NCBI RefSeq assembly: GCF_017309955.1
Contig: NZ_CP021247.1
Location: 2,381,001 to 2,445,000, forward strand
Source of the DNA: Novosphingobium sp. KA1
GTDB lineage: Bacteria; Pseudomonadota; Alphaproteobacteria; Sphingomonadales; Sphingomonadaceae
DNA length: 64,000 nucleotides
Reading direction: 5' to 3'
Position numbers and translations under genes: made by a program. This document shows positions 54,879 to 64,000 of the stretch, one piece after another. A model generated the notes under the pieces. That model searched no databases, was not told the origin of the DNA, and saw nothing but the letters and a program-made list of their open reading frames with translations. Numbering within the stretch: position 1 is the stretch's first letter; the number at the start of each line of letters is the position of its first letter.

Positions 54879-55247
54879 ATGATCCAGATGCAATCCAATC
54901 TCGACGTCGCGGACAACAGCGGCGCAAAGCGCGTCCAGTGCATCAAGGTGCTGGGTGGCTCGAAGCGTCGTTTCGCAGGCGTCGGCGACATCATCGTGGT
55001 GTCGATTAAGGAGGCGCAGCCCCGCGCTCGCGTCAAGAAGGGCGACGTTCACCGTGCGGTGATCGTTCGTACCAAGAAGGACGTGCGTCGCGCTGACGGC
55101 AGCGTGATCCGCTTCGACGGCAACGCCGCCGTGCTGATCAACAAGAACGAGGAGCCGATCGGCACCCGTATCTTTGGCCCAGTCGTGCGCGAGCTTCGCG
55201 GCCGTGGCTTCATGAAGATCATCTCGCTTGCTCCGGAGGTGCTGTAA
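54879..55247 (+). CDS. rplN: 50S ribosomal protein L14
   Basis: A 122-residue L14 at the subunit interface, first gene of the spc part. [18 protein letters not shown] and [11 protein letters not shown] are typical. An AGAAGGAC site precedes it. The stop overlaps the rplX start (TAATG). Confidence 0.98.
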   Translation: MIQMQSNLDVADNSGAKRVQCIKVLGGSKRRFAGVGDIIVVSIKEAQPRARVKKGDVHRAVIVRTKKDVRRADGSVIRFDGNAAVLINKNEEPIGTRIFGPVVRELRGRGFMKIISLAPEVL

Positions 55248-55564
55248 TGGCTGCCGCGAAGATCAAGAAGGGTGACTCCGTCGTCGTCCTGTCCGGCAAG
55301 GACAAGGGCCGCACCGGCACCGTGCTTCAGGTTCTCCCGAAGGACGCCAAGGTCGTCGTCGAGGGCGTGAACGTCGCTACCAAGCACCGCAAGCCGACCC
55401 AGCAGAACCCGCAGGGCGGTATCGAGCGCACTCCGGCTCCGATGGCGATCAGCAAGGTTGCAGTCGCGGACAAGGACGGCAAGCCGACCCGCGTTCGCTT
55501 CGAAGTCAAGGACGGCAAGAAGGTCCGCGTGGCCGTGAAGTCCGGGGAGACCATCGATGGCTGA
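55247..55564 (+). CDS. rplX: 50S ribosomal protein L24
   Basis: A 105-residue L24 assembly initiator with the KOW motif [18 protein letters not shown]. It starts on the last base of the rplN stop codon and overlaps rplE by 8 nt, so translation is coupled on both sides. Confidence 0.97.
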   Translation: MAAAKIKKGDSVVVLSGKDKGRTGTVLQVLPKDAKVVVEGVNVATKHRKPTQQNPQGGIERTPAPMAISKVAVADKDGKPTRVRFEVKDGKKVRVAVKSGETIDG

Positions 55565-56138
55565 TTACACTCCGCGCATGCGCACTCGCTATGACGACGC
55601 GATCGTCAAGGCGATGACCGAGAAGTTCGGTTACAAGAACGCGATGGAAGTGCCCAAGATCGAAAAGATCACGCTCAACATGGGTGTGGGCGAGGCGAGC
55701 CAGGACAAGAAGAAGGTCCAGACCGCCGCTGTCGAAATGGAAGCCATCGCTGGTCAGAAGCCGGTGATCACCAAGGCCCGCAAGTCGATCGCACAGTTCA
55801 AGCTGCGCGAAGGCATGCCGATTGGCTGCAAGGTGACCCTGCGTCGCGAGCGTATGTACGAATTTCTCGACCGTCTCATCACGATCGCGATGCCCCGCAT
55901 CCGCGACTTCCGTGGCCTGAACCCCAAGTCGTTCGACGGCCGCGGCAACTACGCGATGGGTCTCAAGGAGCAGATCATCTTCCCGGAGATCAGCTACGAC
56001 AAGATCGAGAAGGTGCGTGGTATGGACATCATCGTCACCACCACCGCTAAGACCGACGAAGAAGCACGCGAACTGCTGCGTCTTTTCGGTTTCCCGTTCC
56101 CGGCCGAAGCGGCTTCGGAACAGAAGGAAGCGGCGTGA
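55557..56138 (+). CDS. rplE: 50S ribosomal protein L5
   Basis: A 193-residue L5 binding 5S rRNA and P-site t[19 protein letters not shown] and [17 protein letters not shown] are family signatures. It overlaps rplX by 8 nt; the C-terminal Ala/Glu tail is a few residues longer than in E. coli. Confidence 0.98.
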   Translation: MADYTPRMRTRYDDAIVKAMTEKFGYKNAMEVPKIEKITLNMGVGEASQDKKKVQTAAVEMEAIAGQKPVITKARKSIAQFKLREGMPIGCKVTLRRERMYEFLDRLITIAMPRIRDFRGLNPKSFDGRGNYAMGLKEQIIFPEISYDKIEKVRGMDIIVTTTAKTDEEARELLRLFGFPFPAEAASEQKEAA

Positions 56139-56164
56139 GCCGCTGATAGAGAGAGCTTAAGTCC

Positions 56165-56470
56165 ATGGCGAAACTGAGTTCCGTGAACAAGAACGAGCGT
56201 CGCAAGAAGCTCGTCAAGAAGTATGCAGGCAAGTACGAGCGCCTCAAGGCGGTCGCTGCTGATGAATCGCTCGATGAAACCGAGCGTCTCATTGCTCGCC
56301 TGAAGCTGGCCGAGATCCCGCGCAACGGCAACCCGACCCGGGTCCGCAATCGCTGCGCTACGACCGGCCGTCCGCGCGGTTATTACCGCAAGTTCGGCCT
56401 CTGCCGCGTCGAGCTGCGTGATCTTGCCAACAAGGGCATGATCCCCGGCGTGACCAAGTCGAGCTGGTAA
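56165..56470 (+). CDS. rpsN: 30S ribosomal protein S14
   Basis: A 101-residue S14 of the long, zinc-free type: the usual Cys residues are reduced to [21 protein letters not shown]. It lies near the 30S head. It starts 26 nt after rplE with an AGAGAG-like site. Confidence 0.97.
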   Translation: MAKLSSVNKNERRKKLVKKYAGKYERLKAVAADESLDETERLIARLKLAEIPRNGNPTRVRNRCATTGRPRGYYRKFGLCRVELRDLANKGMIPGVTKSSW

Positions 56471-56482
56471 GGGTTAGAAGCA

Positions 56483-56878
56483 ATGGCATTGACCGATCCC
56501 CTGGGTGATATGCTCACCCGCATCCGCAACGGCCAGCAGGCGAAGAAGGACTCGGTTCTTTCTCCCGCCAGCAAGCTGCGTGCGCGCGTGCTCGAAGTTC
56601 TGCAGCGTGAAGGTTACATCCGTGGTTTCAGCGATGACGCCACTGGTGCCCACCCGCAGCTGCGCATCGAGCTGAAGTATTTCGAGGGCGAAGCCGCTAT
56701 CAAGCACATCGCCCGCGTCTCCAAGCCTGGCCGCCGCGTCTACTCGGGTTCGAAGGAACTCCCGGTTGTGCGCAACGGTCTCGGCATCACCATCGTTTCG
56801 ACGCCGCGCGGCGTGCTCTCGGATGCCGAAGCACGTTCGCAGAACGTCGGCGGCGAAGTGCTGGCGGAGGTGTTCTGA
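56483..56878 (+). CDS. rpsH: 30S ribosomal protein S8
   Basis: A 131-residue S8, which binds 16S helix 21 and in E. coli represses the spc operon by binding the rplE leader. [17 protein letters not shown] and [20 protein letters not shown] are typical. It starts 12 nt after rpsN and overlaps rplF by one base. Confidence 0.98.
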   Translation: MALTDPLGDMLTRIRNGQQAKKDSVLSPASKLRARVLEVLQREGYIRGFSDDATGAHPQLRIELKYFEGEAAIKHIARVSKPGRRVYSGSKELPVVRNGLGITIVSTPRGVLSDAEARSQNVGGEVLAEVF

Positions 56879-57411
56879 TGAGCCGCATCGGCAAAAAGCC
56901 GGTTGTGATCCCTGGCGGGGTTACTGCCGCCATCGACAATGGCGTCCTCAGCGTCAAGGGCCCCAAGGGCACCCTGACCCTGGGTCTGTCGGACCTCGTG
57001 ACCTACGCGGTCGAAGAAGGTTCGATTGCCGTTCAGCCTGCCAACCAGTCCAAGGCTGCCCGCAGCCACTGGGGCATGCAGCGCACCCTCGTCTCGAATC
57101 TGGTTGAAGGCGTTACCAACGGCTTCTCCAAGGTCCTCGAGATCAAGGGCGTCGGCTACCGTGCCGCGGCTCAGGGCAAGAACCTGAAGCTGCAGCTCGG
57201 CTACTCGCACGACGTCGACATCGCTGTGCCGGAAGGCATCGAGGTCAAGACCCCGGATAACACCACGGTCGAGATCTCTGGTATTGACAAGCAGAAGGTC
57301 GGCCAGCTTGCGGCCGAAATTCGCCGCTGGCGCAAGCCCGAACCCTACAAGGGCAAGGGTATCAAGTACCGTGGCGAGTTCATCTTCCGCAAGGAAGGGA
57401 AGAAGAAGTAA
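56878..57411 (+). CDS. rplF: 50S ribosomal protein L6
   Basis: A 177-residue L6 near the sarcin-ricin loop. [17 protein letters not shown] and the C-terminal [19 protein letters not shown] are hallmarks. It shares one base with both neighbours (TGATG, TAATG). Confidence 0.98.
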   Translation: MSRIGKKPVVIPGGVTAAIDNGVLSVKGPKGTLTLGLSDLVTYAVEEGSIAVQPANQSKAARSHWGMQRTLVSNLVEGVTNGFSKVLEIKGVGYRAAAQGKNLKLQLGYSHDVDIAVPEGIEVKTPDNTTVEISGIDKQKVGQLAAEIRRWRKPEPYKGKGIKYRGEFIFRKEGKKK

Positions 57412-57749
57412 TGGCCAAGCTTTCCCTTTTTGCGCGCCGCGCTCGTCGCGTCCGCACGGCCCTGAAGGCCCGTTCGGGTGGCCGTCCTCGCCTGTCGGTG
57501 CACCGCACCGGCCGTCACATCTATGCGCAGATCATCGACGATGCGCAGGGCCGTACGCTGGCCGCCGCCAATACCCTTGGCGGCAAGGGCACCGACAAGG
57601 ATGCCGCTACCCGCGTTGGCAAGGAACTCGCCGAGGCCGCCAAGAAGGCGGGTGTTACCTCGGTAGTGTTCGACCGTGGCGGTTTCCTCTTCCATGGCCG
57701 CGTCAAGGCGCTGGCCGAAGCCGCCCGTGAAGGCGGGCTGGAGTTCTGA
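57411..57749 (+). CDS. rplR: 50S ribosomal protein L18
   Basis: A 112-residue L18, binding 5S r[22 protein letters not shown] and [28 protein letters not shown] are family features. It overlaps rplF by one base and ends 2 nt before rpsE. Confidence 0.98.
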   Translation: MAKLSLFARRARRVRTALKARSGGRPRLSVHRTGRHIYAQIIDDAQGRTLAAANTLGGKGTDKDAATRVGKELAEAAKKAGVTSVVFDRGGFLFHGRVKALAEAAREGGLEF

Positions 57750-57751
57750 TC

Positions 57752-58456
57752 ATGGCTGACGCAAACACCGAAATCCAGACCGACGTCCCGGCCGAAGGCG
57801 GCCAGGAAGTCCGTGAAGGTCGCGGTCGCGGTCGCGGCCGTGGCGAACGCGGCGAGCGTGGCGGCCGTGGCCGTCGCGACGACCGCCGTGGCGGCCGTGG
57901 CAACAACGAGGAAGAACAGGGCGAGGAGCTCATCGAGAAGCTCGTCCACATCAACCGCGTTTCGAAGACCGTGAAGGGCGGTAAGCGCTTCGGTTTCGCA
58001 GCTCTCGTCGTCGTTGGCGACGGCAAGGGCCGCGTCGGCTTCGGCCACGCCAAGGCTCGCGAAGTGCCTGAAGCGATCACGAAGGCCACTGCTTCTGCAA
58101 AGAAGAAGATGGTTCGCGTGCCGCTCAAGGACGGTCGCACCCTGCACCATGACGGCAAGGGCCACTTCGGCGCCGGCAAGGTGAACGTGCGTACGGCTCC
58201 CGCTGGTACCGGCATCATCGCCGGTGGCCCGATGCGCGCCGTGTTCGAGAGCTTGGGTGTCCATGACGTCGTGACCAAGTCGGTCGGCACCTCGAATCCG
58301 TACAACATGATCCGCGCCACCTTCGACGCGCTGACCAACCAGACTTCGCCGAAGTCGGTTGCCCAGCGTCGTGGCAAGAAGGTCGCTGACCTTCTGGGTC
58401 GTGGCGGCGCCAGCGAGGCAGAGGCGGAAGCCGCTGCCGAAGCCATCGCGGAGTAA
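57752..58456 (+). CDS. rpsE: 30S ribosomal protein S5 with long RGG-rich N-terminal tail
   Basis: A 234-residue S5, about 65 residues longer than E. coli S5. The extra N-terminus (about 20-60) is a run of [19 protein letters not shown] repeats that should be disordered and RNA-binding; the core from about residue 66 ([19 protein letters not shown]) is normal. The spectinomycin loop shows no known resistance change. The start at 57752 lies 2 nt after rplR. Such tails occur in sphingomonad S5 proteins. Confidence 0.97.
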   Translation: MADANTEIQTDVPAEGGQEVREGRGRGRGRGERGERGGRGRRDDRRGGRGNNEEEQGEELIEKLVHINRVSKTVKGGKRFGFAALVVVGDGKGRVGFGHAKAREVPEAITKATASAKKKMVRVPLKDGRTLHHDGKGHFGAGKVNVRTAPAGTGIIAGGPMRAVFESLGVHDVVTKSVGTSNPYNMIRATFDALTNQTSPKSVAQRRGKKVADLLGRGGASEAEAEAAAEAIAE

Positions 58457-58462
58457 TCAGTC

Positions 58463-58639
58463 ATGGCGAAGATCAAGATCAAGCAGATCGGTTCGCCGAT
58501 CCGTCGTCCCGAGAACCAGAAGAAGATCCTGATCGGTCTGGGCCTCGGTAAGATGCACAAGATCGTCGAACTGGAAGACACTGCGGAAGTCCGCGGTGCG
58601 ATCGCCAAGCTTCCGCACATGGTTGCGGTGGTCGACTGA
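58463..58639 (+). CDS. rpmD: 50S ribosomal protein L30
   Basis: A 58-residue L30 ([19 protein letters not shown] ... LPHMVAVVD), shorter than most gene-finding cut-offs. [19 protein letters not shown] is the family signature. It starts 6 nt after rpsE. A strong terminator follows within 30 nt, splitting it from rplO, its usual next gene. Confidence 0.97.
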   Translation: MAKIKIKQIGSPIRRPENQKKILIGLGLGKMHKIVELEDTAEVRGAIAKLPHMVAVVD

Positions 58640-58667
58640 TCGACCGGCCTTATGGCTGTTATGAAAG

Positions 58668-58699
58668 GGCTCCGGTGGAAACGCCGGGGCCTTTTTATT
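58668..58699 (+). terminator. Intrinsic terminator after rpmD
   Basis: A 10-bp stem GGCTCCGGTG/CGCCGGGGCC (two G-U) with GAAA loop is followed by TTTTTATTT, 28 nt after rpmD. It ends the rplN-rpmD transcript. Confidence 0.92.
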
Positions 58700-58706
58700 T
58701 GCCAGG

Positions 58707-60329
58707 TTGAGGCGTTACTTAGGGAAAAGGGTTGGGTCCGTTAACCAAGATCGGATATTCGTGGGCCTGAAAGAGGCTGCTTTGGACGGGGCTTTGTTAT
58801 CGAACTGCGTTAGGGCGGTGAGTTCAGCCGCGACTTGTGATGCCTCGCAGGATCGCGATCGTGCGTCTTCTTTTGGTCGAAAGTGTTGGGGCTGGGCTAA
58901 GTTGGCACCGGCAAGCCTGTTCTTGGTTGTCGCCGGGTTGCTTCGGGCAAGCACTTTCGGTGATCCGAATGTCCACATCGACGAGGTCTTCTACCAGACG
59001 GTAGGCATTGCCATGCACCATGGTGCCATTCCGTATGTGGACGTGTGGGATCGGAAGCCATGGGGGCTGTTCTTTGTCTATTATCTGATAACGGGCCTGT
59101 CAGATGCGCCTCTTGCCTACCAGGCGGTGGCAACGGTTTTCGCGGCAGGGACGGCTCTTATTATTTCGCGCATCGCGGCCCGCTGGCATGGGGAGAAGGC
59201 CGGGATCTTTTGCGGTCTTGGCTATCTACTCTGGCTGGAACAGGCACAGGGTTTCTTTGGCCAGGCGCCGATCTGGTATAACTTGTTCGTGGCCAGCGCT
59301 GCTCTGCTGATTTTGGAGTGCGCGGCTAGCCTGAGCGAAGGCAGGGTTGACTGGCGGAGCTTCGCGGCGATGGTGATGGGCGGTTGTGCGATCACGATTA
59401 AGCAGACCAGCCTGTTCGAATGTGTCTGGCTTGGTCTTTATGCAACGCACGTGCTGTGGCGTGGGCCGCACGGGAGCCTGTGCAAGACGGCCATCATTGC
59501 GGGGTGGTTGTTGGTTGGTGCGTTGCCTACACTCGCCATTGCTGCTGGGTACGGCTTGGCGGGCTATGGAACGATTTGGCTACAAGCGATGATCGGTGCG
59601 AACTTGCACAAGCCTATCGACACAGCGTCCTCGATGATCCGAGCGTTGATCATGTTCGTGATGCTGGCGCCATTCATTATGTTGTTTGTGCTGAGCTTGC
59701 CGACGATGGCTCGGGAGGAGCGCAGGTTTCTGGCAGGTTGGTTGCTGGCGGCGCTCATGGGGCTAGTTTCGGTTCCGAACTTCTATCTCCATTACGCGCT
59801 CCCGATTCTCGTGCCGTTGTCGGTAGCTGCAGGAGGGTTCCTCGCCGGGCGATGGACGGGGGCGCTGGCATTGGGGGTGCTGGTGTTCCTGGCAATGCGC
59901 GACACGCAGGCGTTGGATTTCGAGCATGCCCAGCGTTCCCGTGCGGCTATTGATGCGCTGGCGACTGCCGTCAAGAGGCACGACGATGGATCGCCGTTGT
60001 TCGTCTATGACGGGCCTGTGCAGCTTTACGCACTTACGGGCCATCGTTTTGTGACGCCGCTCGTGTTCACGCCGCATCTTGCCCAGGCGATCGAGCGAGA
60101 CGTCAGTCATCTGTCGACGCTGGGAGAAGTGCGCCGGGTTTTGGCGGAGCGGCCGGGGACGGTGGTGCTGGCCAGTAAGCCTTGGCAAGGCCCGGTGAAC
60201 TGGGAGACGTTGGTTCCGGTGCGCGCTTATGCCTTGCGCAATTGCCGTCTGGTCGCGCGGGTGATGACCCCCTCCTGGCTTCATGAAGAAACGATCGACG
60301 TCTGGGGCGACTGCAATCGGCGGAATTGA
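58707..60329 (+). CDS. GT-C-type membrane glycosyltransferase-like protein inserted in the spc operon
   Basis: A protein of up to 540 residues with about ten membrane helices. The segment NVHIDEVFYQTVGIAMHHG near residue 88, with an acidic pair in the first periplasmic loop, and VWDRKPWG are typical of ArnT/PMT-type (GT-C) lipid-linked sugar transferases; a C-terminal periplasmic tail follows. The donor sugar and acceptor are unknown. The true start is unclear: the open frame begins with TTG at 58707 without a ribosome-binding site, and GTGs near 58761 and 58819 are alternatives. G+C and codon use differ visibly from the ribosomal genes around it, pointing to insertion by transfer. Confidence 0.75.
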   Translation: MRRYLGKRVGSVNQDRIFVGLKEAALDGALLSNCVRAVSSAATCDASQDRDRASSFGRKCWGWAKLAPASLFLVVAGLLRASTFGDPNVHIDEVFYQTVGIAMHHGAIPYVDVWDRKPWGLFFVYYLITGLSDAPLAYQAVATVFAAGTALIISRIAARWHGEKAGIFCGLGYLLWLEQAQGFFGQAPIWYNLFVASAALLILECAASLSEGRVDWRSFAAMVMGGCAITIKQTSLFECVWLGLYATHVLWRGPHGSLCKTAIIAGWLLVGALPTLAIAAGYGLAGYGTIWLQAMIGANLHKPIDTASSMIRALIMFVMLAPFIMLFVLSLPTMAREERRFLAGWLLAALMGLVSVPNFYLHYALPILVPLSVAAGGFLAGRWTGALALGVLVFLAMRDTQALDFEHAQRSRAAIDALATAVKRHDDGSPLFVYDGPVQLYALTGHRFVTPLVFTPHLAQAIERDVSHLSTLGEVRRVLAERPGTVVLASKPWQGPVNWETLVPVRAYALRNCRLVARVMTPSWLHEETIDVWGDCNRRN

Positions 60330-60436
60330 GTGTAGACCGGGCGAAAAGCTGTGGTTTGGCGTAAGTCATGCTCCACTATCGTTGGAGAGTTGTGCTAAGC
60401 GCGCCGGTCTCCGGCAACGGAAACCCGTCGACACCA

Positions 60437-61804
60437 ATGCATTCCCTGGGGGACACCTTGCTTCGCAGGACCATAGCGGCCTCTTTGCTGATTATTGCCA
60501 CACTCGCCGTATCGGCTTGTAGCGGAGGCGGATCGAGCGAGGACGAGACTTATGTCGAGGAAAGCCCCGCAGCGGAGCCGCCTTGCGCCGATCCGTTGGC
60601 GGATCCGGTTACGCTGGAGCGCTATCGCAGTGCCGATCGCACCTTGAAGGCGACGCTTGCTGCCGGTCGCGCTGATCCTATAGAAGAAGCGCAGAAGGCA
60701 ATCGCCGCCGGAGATTTCCGACTGGTTGCGGCGGTCACGGTCGAGGGGATCGACACGCGCGAGTTCGGTGCGCTCTGCGCCCTGCGTGGCGGTCTCAATC
60801 CGCGTATGGCGCGGGTGGTGACATATTATGGTGAGGACGGCGAGCCCTCGCCGGTTCCCAGCCTTGAACCTGGCGACCAGCCTTCGGATATCGCCAGCGG
60901 CACGCCGGATAGTGCCCATGGCGACGGGCTCGTAGCCTTCGCGCGCGCGTTCAATGAAGCCCTGATTAGTGATCCGGCCTATCCCTATCGAGACGTATGC
61001 CGCGTGCTTGAACCGCAGGACGCCGATGCCGCGGGCAAGGACGTCGGTTCGGCGCATGGCGCGATGGTCCGTGCCGTCAGTGAGGCGCCTAAACGTGATT
61101 ACGGCTTTCCTGATCTTGGCCCGCTCTCAATCGGAGCGACACTCGCCGACGCTGCCCGGCGCGGTAACGTTGCCGCGATGCGACGCATGCTCGACGGTGA
61201 AGCCCGCAGCCAGAAGAAGGGGATCGCGTCTACGAAGCCGGGTGCCGAGGTGGCCCAAAGTTCTATTATTCTTGATGCGCCGGACCTGTTCGGAATGACG
61301 CCGCTTGCATGGGCAATGGCTTACCGTCGGGGGGATGCTGTGCGTTTCCTGCTGGCTCGTCATGCCAGCCCGTCGGGCGCCCAGTGCCAGGCTCTCGTTG
61401 ATCGCGATTCTCCGATGCAAATCGCGCGTTCGATGGGATGGCTGGGCATGGTGCGGCGGATGAAGCCGATGGTTTCGTCTGAGGACTATGCTGCATTGGC
61501 CGAAGGACCGAAGCTTGCCGATGGAAGCAAGGGCACCTTCAACAGCGAACTGGCGAAGCTCGGTGATCGCTATGGCACCATTTTTAACAAGGACGAAATG
61601 ACGCGCCACTCGCTCACCTTCAAGGTGGATGCGATGGGCAAGATGGCGTCCTGCGAGTTCACGCCGAAGAGCGTGTCGCCGGAATTCGATGCCGAGATCT
61701 GCAAGCTGGGCCGCGCGGTGCTCGAATGGTTGCCTGGACGCGATTCGGAAGGGCGTCCGGAAGGTGGAGAAGGCAAGGTGATGATCCGCTTGCGGGGGGC
61801 GTGA
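60437..61804 (+). CDS. Lipoprotein with ankyrin repeats and a TonB-C-like tail
   Basis: A 455-residue exported protein. The signal peptide ends with a lipobox (AVSAC) near residue 29. A Ser/Glu-rich linker is followed by a helical region, two ankyrin-like repeats (about 250-345, TLADAARRGNVAAMRRML and GMTPLAWAMAYRRGDAVRFLL) and a C-terminal domain like the TonB C-terminus (GKMASCEFTPKS, EICKLGRAV). The ATG at 60437 has no clear Shine-Dalgarno; a TTG at 60460 preceded by GGGGGA is also possible. Like its upstream neighbour it sits inside the spc operon and has weaker codon bias. Function is unknown. Confidence 0.7.
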   Translation: MHSLGDTLLRRTIAASLLIIATLAVSACSGGGSSEDETYVEESPAAEPPCADPLADPVTLERYRSADRTLKATLAAGRADPIEEAQKAIAAGDFRLVAAVTVEGIDTREFGALCALRGGLNPRMARVVTYYGEDGEPSPVPSLEPGDQPSDIASGTPDSAHGDGLVAFARAFNEALISDPAYPYRDVCRVLEPQDADAAGKDVGSAHGAMVRAVSEAPKRDYGFPDLGPLSIGATLADAARRGNVAAMRRMLDGEARSQKKGIASTKPGAEVAQSSIILDAPDLFGMTPLAWAMAYRRGDAVRFLLARHASPSGAQCQALVDRDSPMQIARSMGWLGMVRRMKPMVSSEDYAALAEGPKLADGSKGTFNSELAKLGDRYGTIFNKDEMTRHSLTFKVDAMGKMASCEFTPKSVSPEFDAEICKLGRAVLEWLPGRDSEGRPEGGEGKVMIRLRGA

Positions 61805-61934
61805 AGTGCCTTTTGGCCTGCGCAAAGCCGATTTTCGGGCCTTGTCGCGCCCATTAAGGGGTGACAAGCCTTAATCTTTCCCCTAAGCGGCGCCCTCCTT
61901 AAAGCGCGATTTAAAGCGAAAGCGAGTGCAGATT

Positions 61935-62414
61935 ATGAAACTGAATGACATCCGTGACAACGCCGGCGCCCGTCACCGCCGCATCCGCGTGGGCCGTGGC
62001 ATCGGTTCGGGCAAGGGCAAGACTGCCGGCCGCGGTCAGAAGGGTGCGAAGGCGCGCTCGGGCGTTTCGATCAACGGCTTCGAGGGCGGCCAGATGCCGC
62101 TCCACATGCGTCTTCCGAAGCGCGGCTTCAGCAACAAGAAGTTCGCCAGCGACTACGCCGAAGTGAACCTGGGCATGATCCAGAAGGCGATCGATGCTGG
62201 CAAGCTCGATATCGCGAACACCGTTGACCACGCCGCCCTTAAGGGTGCAGGTCTCGCTCGCGGCGGCAAGGATGGCGTGCGCCTCCTCGCCAAGGGTGAA
62301 CTGACCGCCAAGGTCACCTTCAACGTCGCCGGTGCCTCGAAGGGCGCTGTTGCCGCCGTCGAGAAGGCTGGTGGTTCGGTGATCGTTCCTGTCAAGGAAA
62401 CCGCCGAGGCCTGA
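61935..62414 (+). CDS. rplO: 50S ribosomal protein L15
   Basis: A 159-residue L15, a late assembly protein. [20 protein letters not shown], the Gly-rich [18 protein letters not shown] and [17 protein letters not shown] are hallmarks. The ATG at 61935 gives the family N-terminus; a GTG three codons upstream is ignored. The two inserted genes and a 130-nt gap separate it from rpmD, so it needs its own promoter. Confidence 0.97.
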   Translation: MKLNDIRDNAGARHRRIRVGRGIGSGKGKTAGRGQKGAKARSGVSINGFEGGQMPLHMRLPKRGFSNKKFASDYAEVNLGMIQKAIDAGKLDIANTVDHAALKGAGLARGGKDGVRLLAKGELTAKVTFNVAGASKGAVAAVEKAGGSVIVPVKETAEA

Positions 62415-62648
62415 GGCCGAGCGGTATCGCATCCGCGATAGCTCATAGGGAGAGGGCGGGCGCCGGGCGCTTCGCCCTCTCTTCGTTCCGGGCAATCGGA
62501 TATCCGATTCCAAGGGGCAATGACAGGTAGGGGTCTTTCAGACCTTGGACGAATGTCTATATGAGCGGACCAGAACCGGGGTTCGACAAGCCTGCGCGCA
62601 GTCGCTAAGGCAAGTGCGAACCGACTATTCGAGGCATTACCAATCGTC
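62415..62648 (+). promoter_or_regulatory. 234-nt rplO-secY spacer with hairpins and a 16-bp palindrome
   Basis: TATCGC-atcc-GCGATA (62425-62440) is a small hairpin. A 9-bp stem GAGAGGGCG/CGCCCTCTC (62450-62458, 62473-62481) has a weak T tail. AATCGGATATCCGATT (62494-62509) is a perfect 16-bp palindrome without a loop, as an operator would have. No gene is present. secY may thus have its own promoter. Confidence 0.5.
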
Positions 62649-64000
62649 ATGGCTTCTCGCGCCGACAACGTTGCCAGCTCGCTGAACCTGGCCAATTTCT
62701 CGAAGGCCACCGAACTCAAGAACCGTATCTGGTTCACGATCGGTGCGCTTATCGTCTTCCGCTTCCTGAGCTTCGTGCCGCTCCCGGGCGTCAACCCGGT
62801 GATTCTCGCCAAGCTCTACGACAAGACCCAGGGCGGCATTCTCGACCTGTTCAACACTTTCTCGGGTGGTTCGCTTTCGCGCATGAGCCTGATTGCGCTC
62901 GGCGTGATGCCTTACATCACCGCCTCGATCGTGGTTCAGCTGGCCGCGGCCCTGCACCCGGCGCTGATGGCGCTGAAGAAGGAGGGCGAAGCCGGCCGCA
63001 AGAAGCTCAACCAGTACACGCGCTACGGTGCGGTGCTGCTTTGCGCGATCCAGGGCTGGTTCCTGGCCGTGAGCCTTGAAGCCTACGGCGCGTCGAGTGG
63101 TCTGCCTGCCGTCGTCGATCCGGGCCTCGTGTTCCGCGTCGGGGCGGTTATCTCGCTGGTTGGCGGAACCATGTTCCTGCTGTGGCTGGGTGAGCAGATC
63201 ACCGCGCGCGGCATCGGCAACGGCGTTTCGCTGATCATCATGGCTGGTATCGTCGCGCAGATGCCGACGTTCGCCAGCAACCTTGGCCAGGCATACAGCG
63301 CCGGCGATACGGGTTCGATCCTGATTATCGCGCTCATCGTGCTGCTGGTCGGCATGATCCTGGGTATCTGCTTCTTCGAGCGCGCCCAGCGCCGCCTGCT
63401 GATCCAGTATCCCAAGCGCGCAACCCAGCGCGGCATGATGCAGGCCGACCGCAGCCACCTGCCGCTCAAGCTGAACACAGCTGGCGTCATTCCACCCATC
63501 TTCGCCAGCTCGTTGCTGTTGTTGCCGCTGACGATCACGCAGTTCGCCGGCAAGTCGCTCAATCCCGATTCGTTCGGTGGCAAGCTTGTCATCACGCTCA
63601 ACCAGTACCTTGGTCACGGCAAGCCGCTCTACATGGCGCTTTATGCAGGCGGCATCATCTTCTTTTCGTTCTTCTACACCGCCGTCGTCTTCAATCCCGA
63701 AGAGACTGCCGAGAACTTGAAGAAGAATGGCGGCTTCATCCCCGGCATCCGTCCGGGCAAGAACACTGCCAACTATCTGGACTACGTGTTGACGCGCGTG
63801 ACCGTGATTGGCGCGCTGTACCTGACCGTGGTTTGCACCGTTCCCGAGTACTTCCTCTCGATGACCGGTCTGCCGCTGCTGTTCATGGGCGGCACCAGCC
63901 TGCTGATCGTCGTCAACGTAACGGTCGACACCATCACCCAGATCCAGTCGCATTTGCTGGCGCACCAGTATGGCGACCTGATCAAGAAGGCCAAGCTGAA
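62649..64000 (+). CDS. secY: Preprotein translocase subunit SecY (3' end outside window)
   Basis: The frame runs from the ATG at 62649 to the last base, about 450 residues, without a stop. It is SecY, the channel of the SecYEG translocon: RFLSFVPLPGVNP at the plug and TM1 region, GVMPYITASIVVQL, KLNQYTRYG and the cytoplasmic loop FERAQRRLLIQYPKR are all present, with about ten hydrophobic helices. Only the last few residues are missing. It follows rplO at 234 nt as in most spc operons. Confidence 0.97.
   Translation, partial: MASRADNVASSLNLANFSKATELKNRIWFTIGALIVFRFLSFVPLPGVNPVILAKLYDKTQGGILDLFNTFSGGSLSRMSLIALGVMPYITASIVVQLAAALHPALMALKKEGEAGRKKLNQYTRYGAVLLCAIQGWFLAVSLEAYGASSGLPAVVDPGLVFRVGAVISLVGGTMFLLWLGEQITARGIGNGVSLIIMAGIVAQMPTFASNLGQAYSAGDTGSILIIALIVLLVGMILGICFFERAQRRLLIQYPKRATQRGMMQADRSHLPLKLNTAGVIPPIFASSLLLLPLTITQFAGKSLNPDSFGGKLVITLNQYLGHGKPLYMALYAGGIIFFSFFYTAVVFNPEETAENLKKNGGFIPGIRPGKNTANYLDYVLTRVTVIGALYLTVVCTVPEYFLSMTGLPLLFMGGTSLLIVVNVTVDTITQIQSHLLAHQYGDLIKKAKL

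Overview
The window looks like a chromosomal segment of an alphaproteobacterium of the order Sphingomonadales, most like Novosphingobium or a close relative. The grounds are very high third-position G+C, the alphaproteobacterial str-S10-spc ribosomal gene order, an S5 protein with an RGG-rich N-terminal tail, a 4-oxalomesaconate tautomerase of the protocatechuate 4,5-cleavage type, a Rieske oxygenase, a CO-dehydrogenase-like molybdenum hydroxylase cluster, and several palindromic intergenic repeat families. The genus is inferred, not demonstrated.

Region 1 (1-43.2 kb) is metabolic and envelope chromosome. It starts with a membrane module: a 5'-truncated XpaC-like protein, a YqiJ-like OB-fold protein and a flotillin. 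A minus-strand SDR dehydrogenase follows, divergent from a four-gene cox-like cluster (CoxG, FAD, 2Fe-2S and molybdopterin subunits) whose junctions overlap by 4 nt. Next come ferredoxin-NADP reductase, CorA, a large GH18/NodB/GT2 fusion enzyme and a secreted S9B peptidase. A three-gene operon (TIR-TM-repeat protein, small unknown protein, TPR plus Rossmann-like protein) is convergent with a Crp/Fnr regulator. Beyond that regulator lie a CRP-like palindrome and a likely small RNA. Then follow a ferredoxin-reductase-like flavoprotein, an RND tripartite efflux operon, fumC, a c-type/b561 cytochrome pair with a CPBP protein, a LigU/PrpF-type tautomerase, a PhoX-type phosphatase, a Rieske oxygenase, a conserved HTH-like protein and an OmpA-family porin with 20 consecutive prolines.

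Region 2 (43.9-64 kb) is the translation supercluster: rpsL-rpsG-fusA-tuf, then rpsJ-rplC-rplD-rplW-rplB-rpsS-rplV-rpsC-rplP-rpmC-rpsQ, then rplN-rplX-rplE-rpsN-rpsH-rplF-rplR-rpsE-rpmD, and rplO-secY, the last running off the end. It is broken in two places: a minus-strand exported protein lies between tuf and rpsJ, and two lower-G+C genes (a GT-C-like membrane protein and an ankyrin lipoprotein) lie between a strong terminator after rpmD and rplO. Several spacers carry terminator-like hairpins (rpsG-fusA, fusA-tuf, rpsJ-rplC, rpsQ-rplN, rplO-secY), suggesting internal attenuation or RNA processing. S12 carries Arg at position 88, a position where K-to-R gives streptomycin resistance.

Non-coding structure is abundant. 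One composite palindromic element of about 140 bp occurs three times. A second REP-like family, with a CCCGCGAAGGCGGG-type core, occurs as two inverted pairs. A third short repeat occurs twice, and large single-copy inverted repeats lie at 16.3, 19.0 and 31.4 kb. No tRNA, rRNA, CRISPR array, insertion sequence or prophage was seen.
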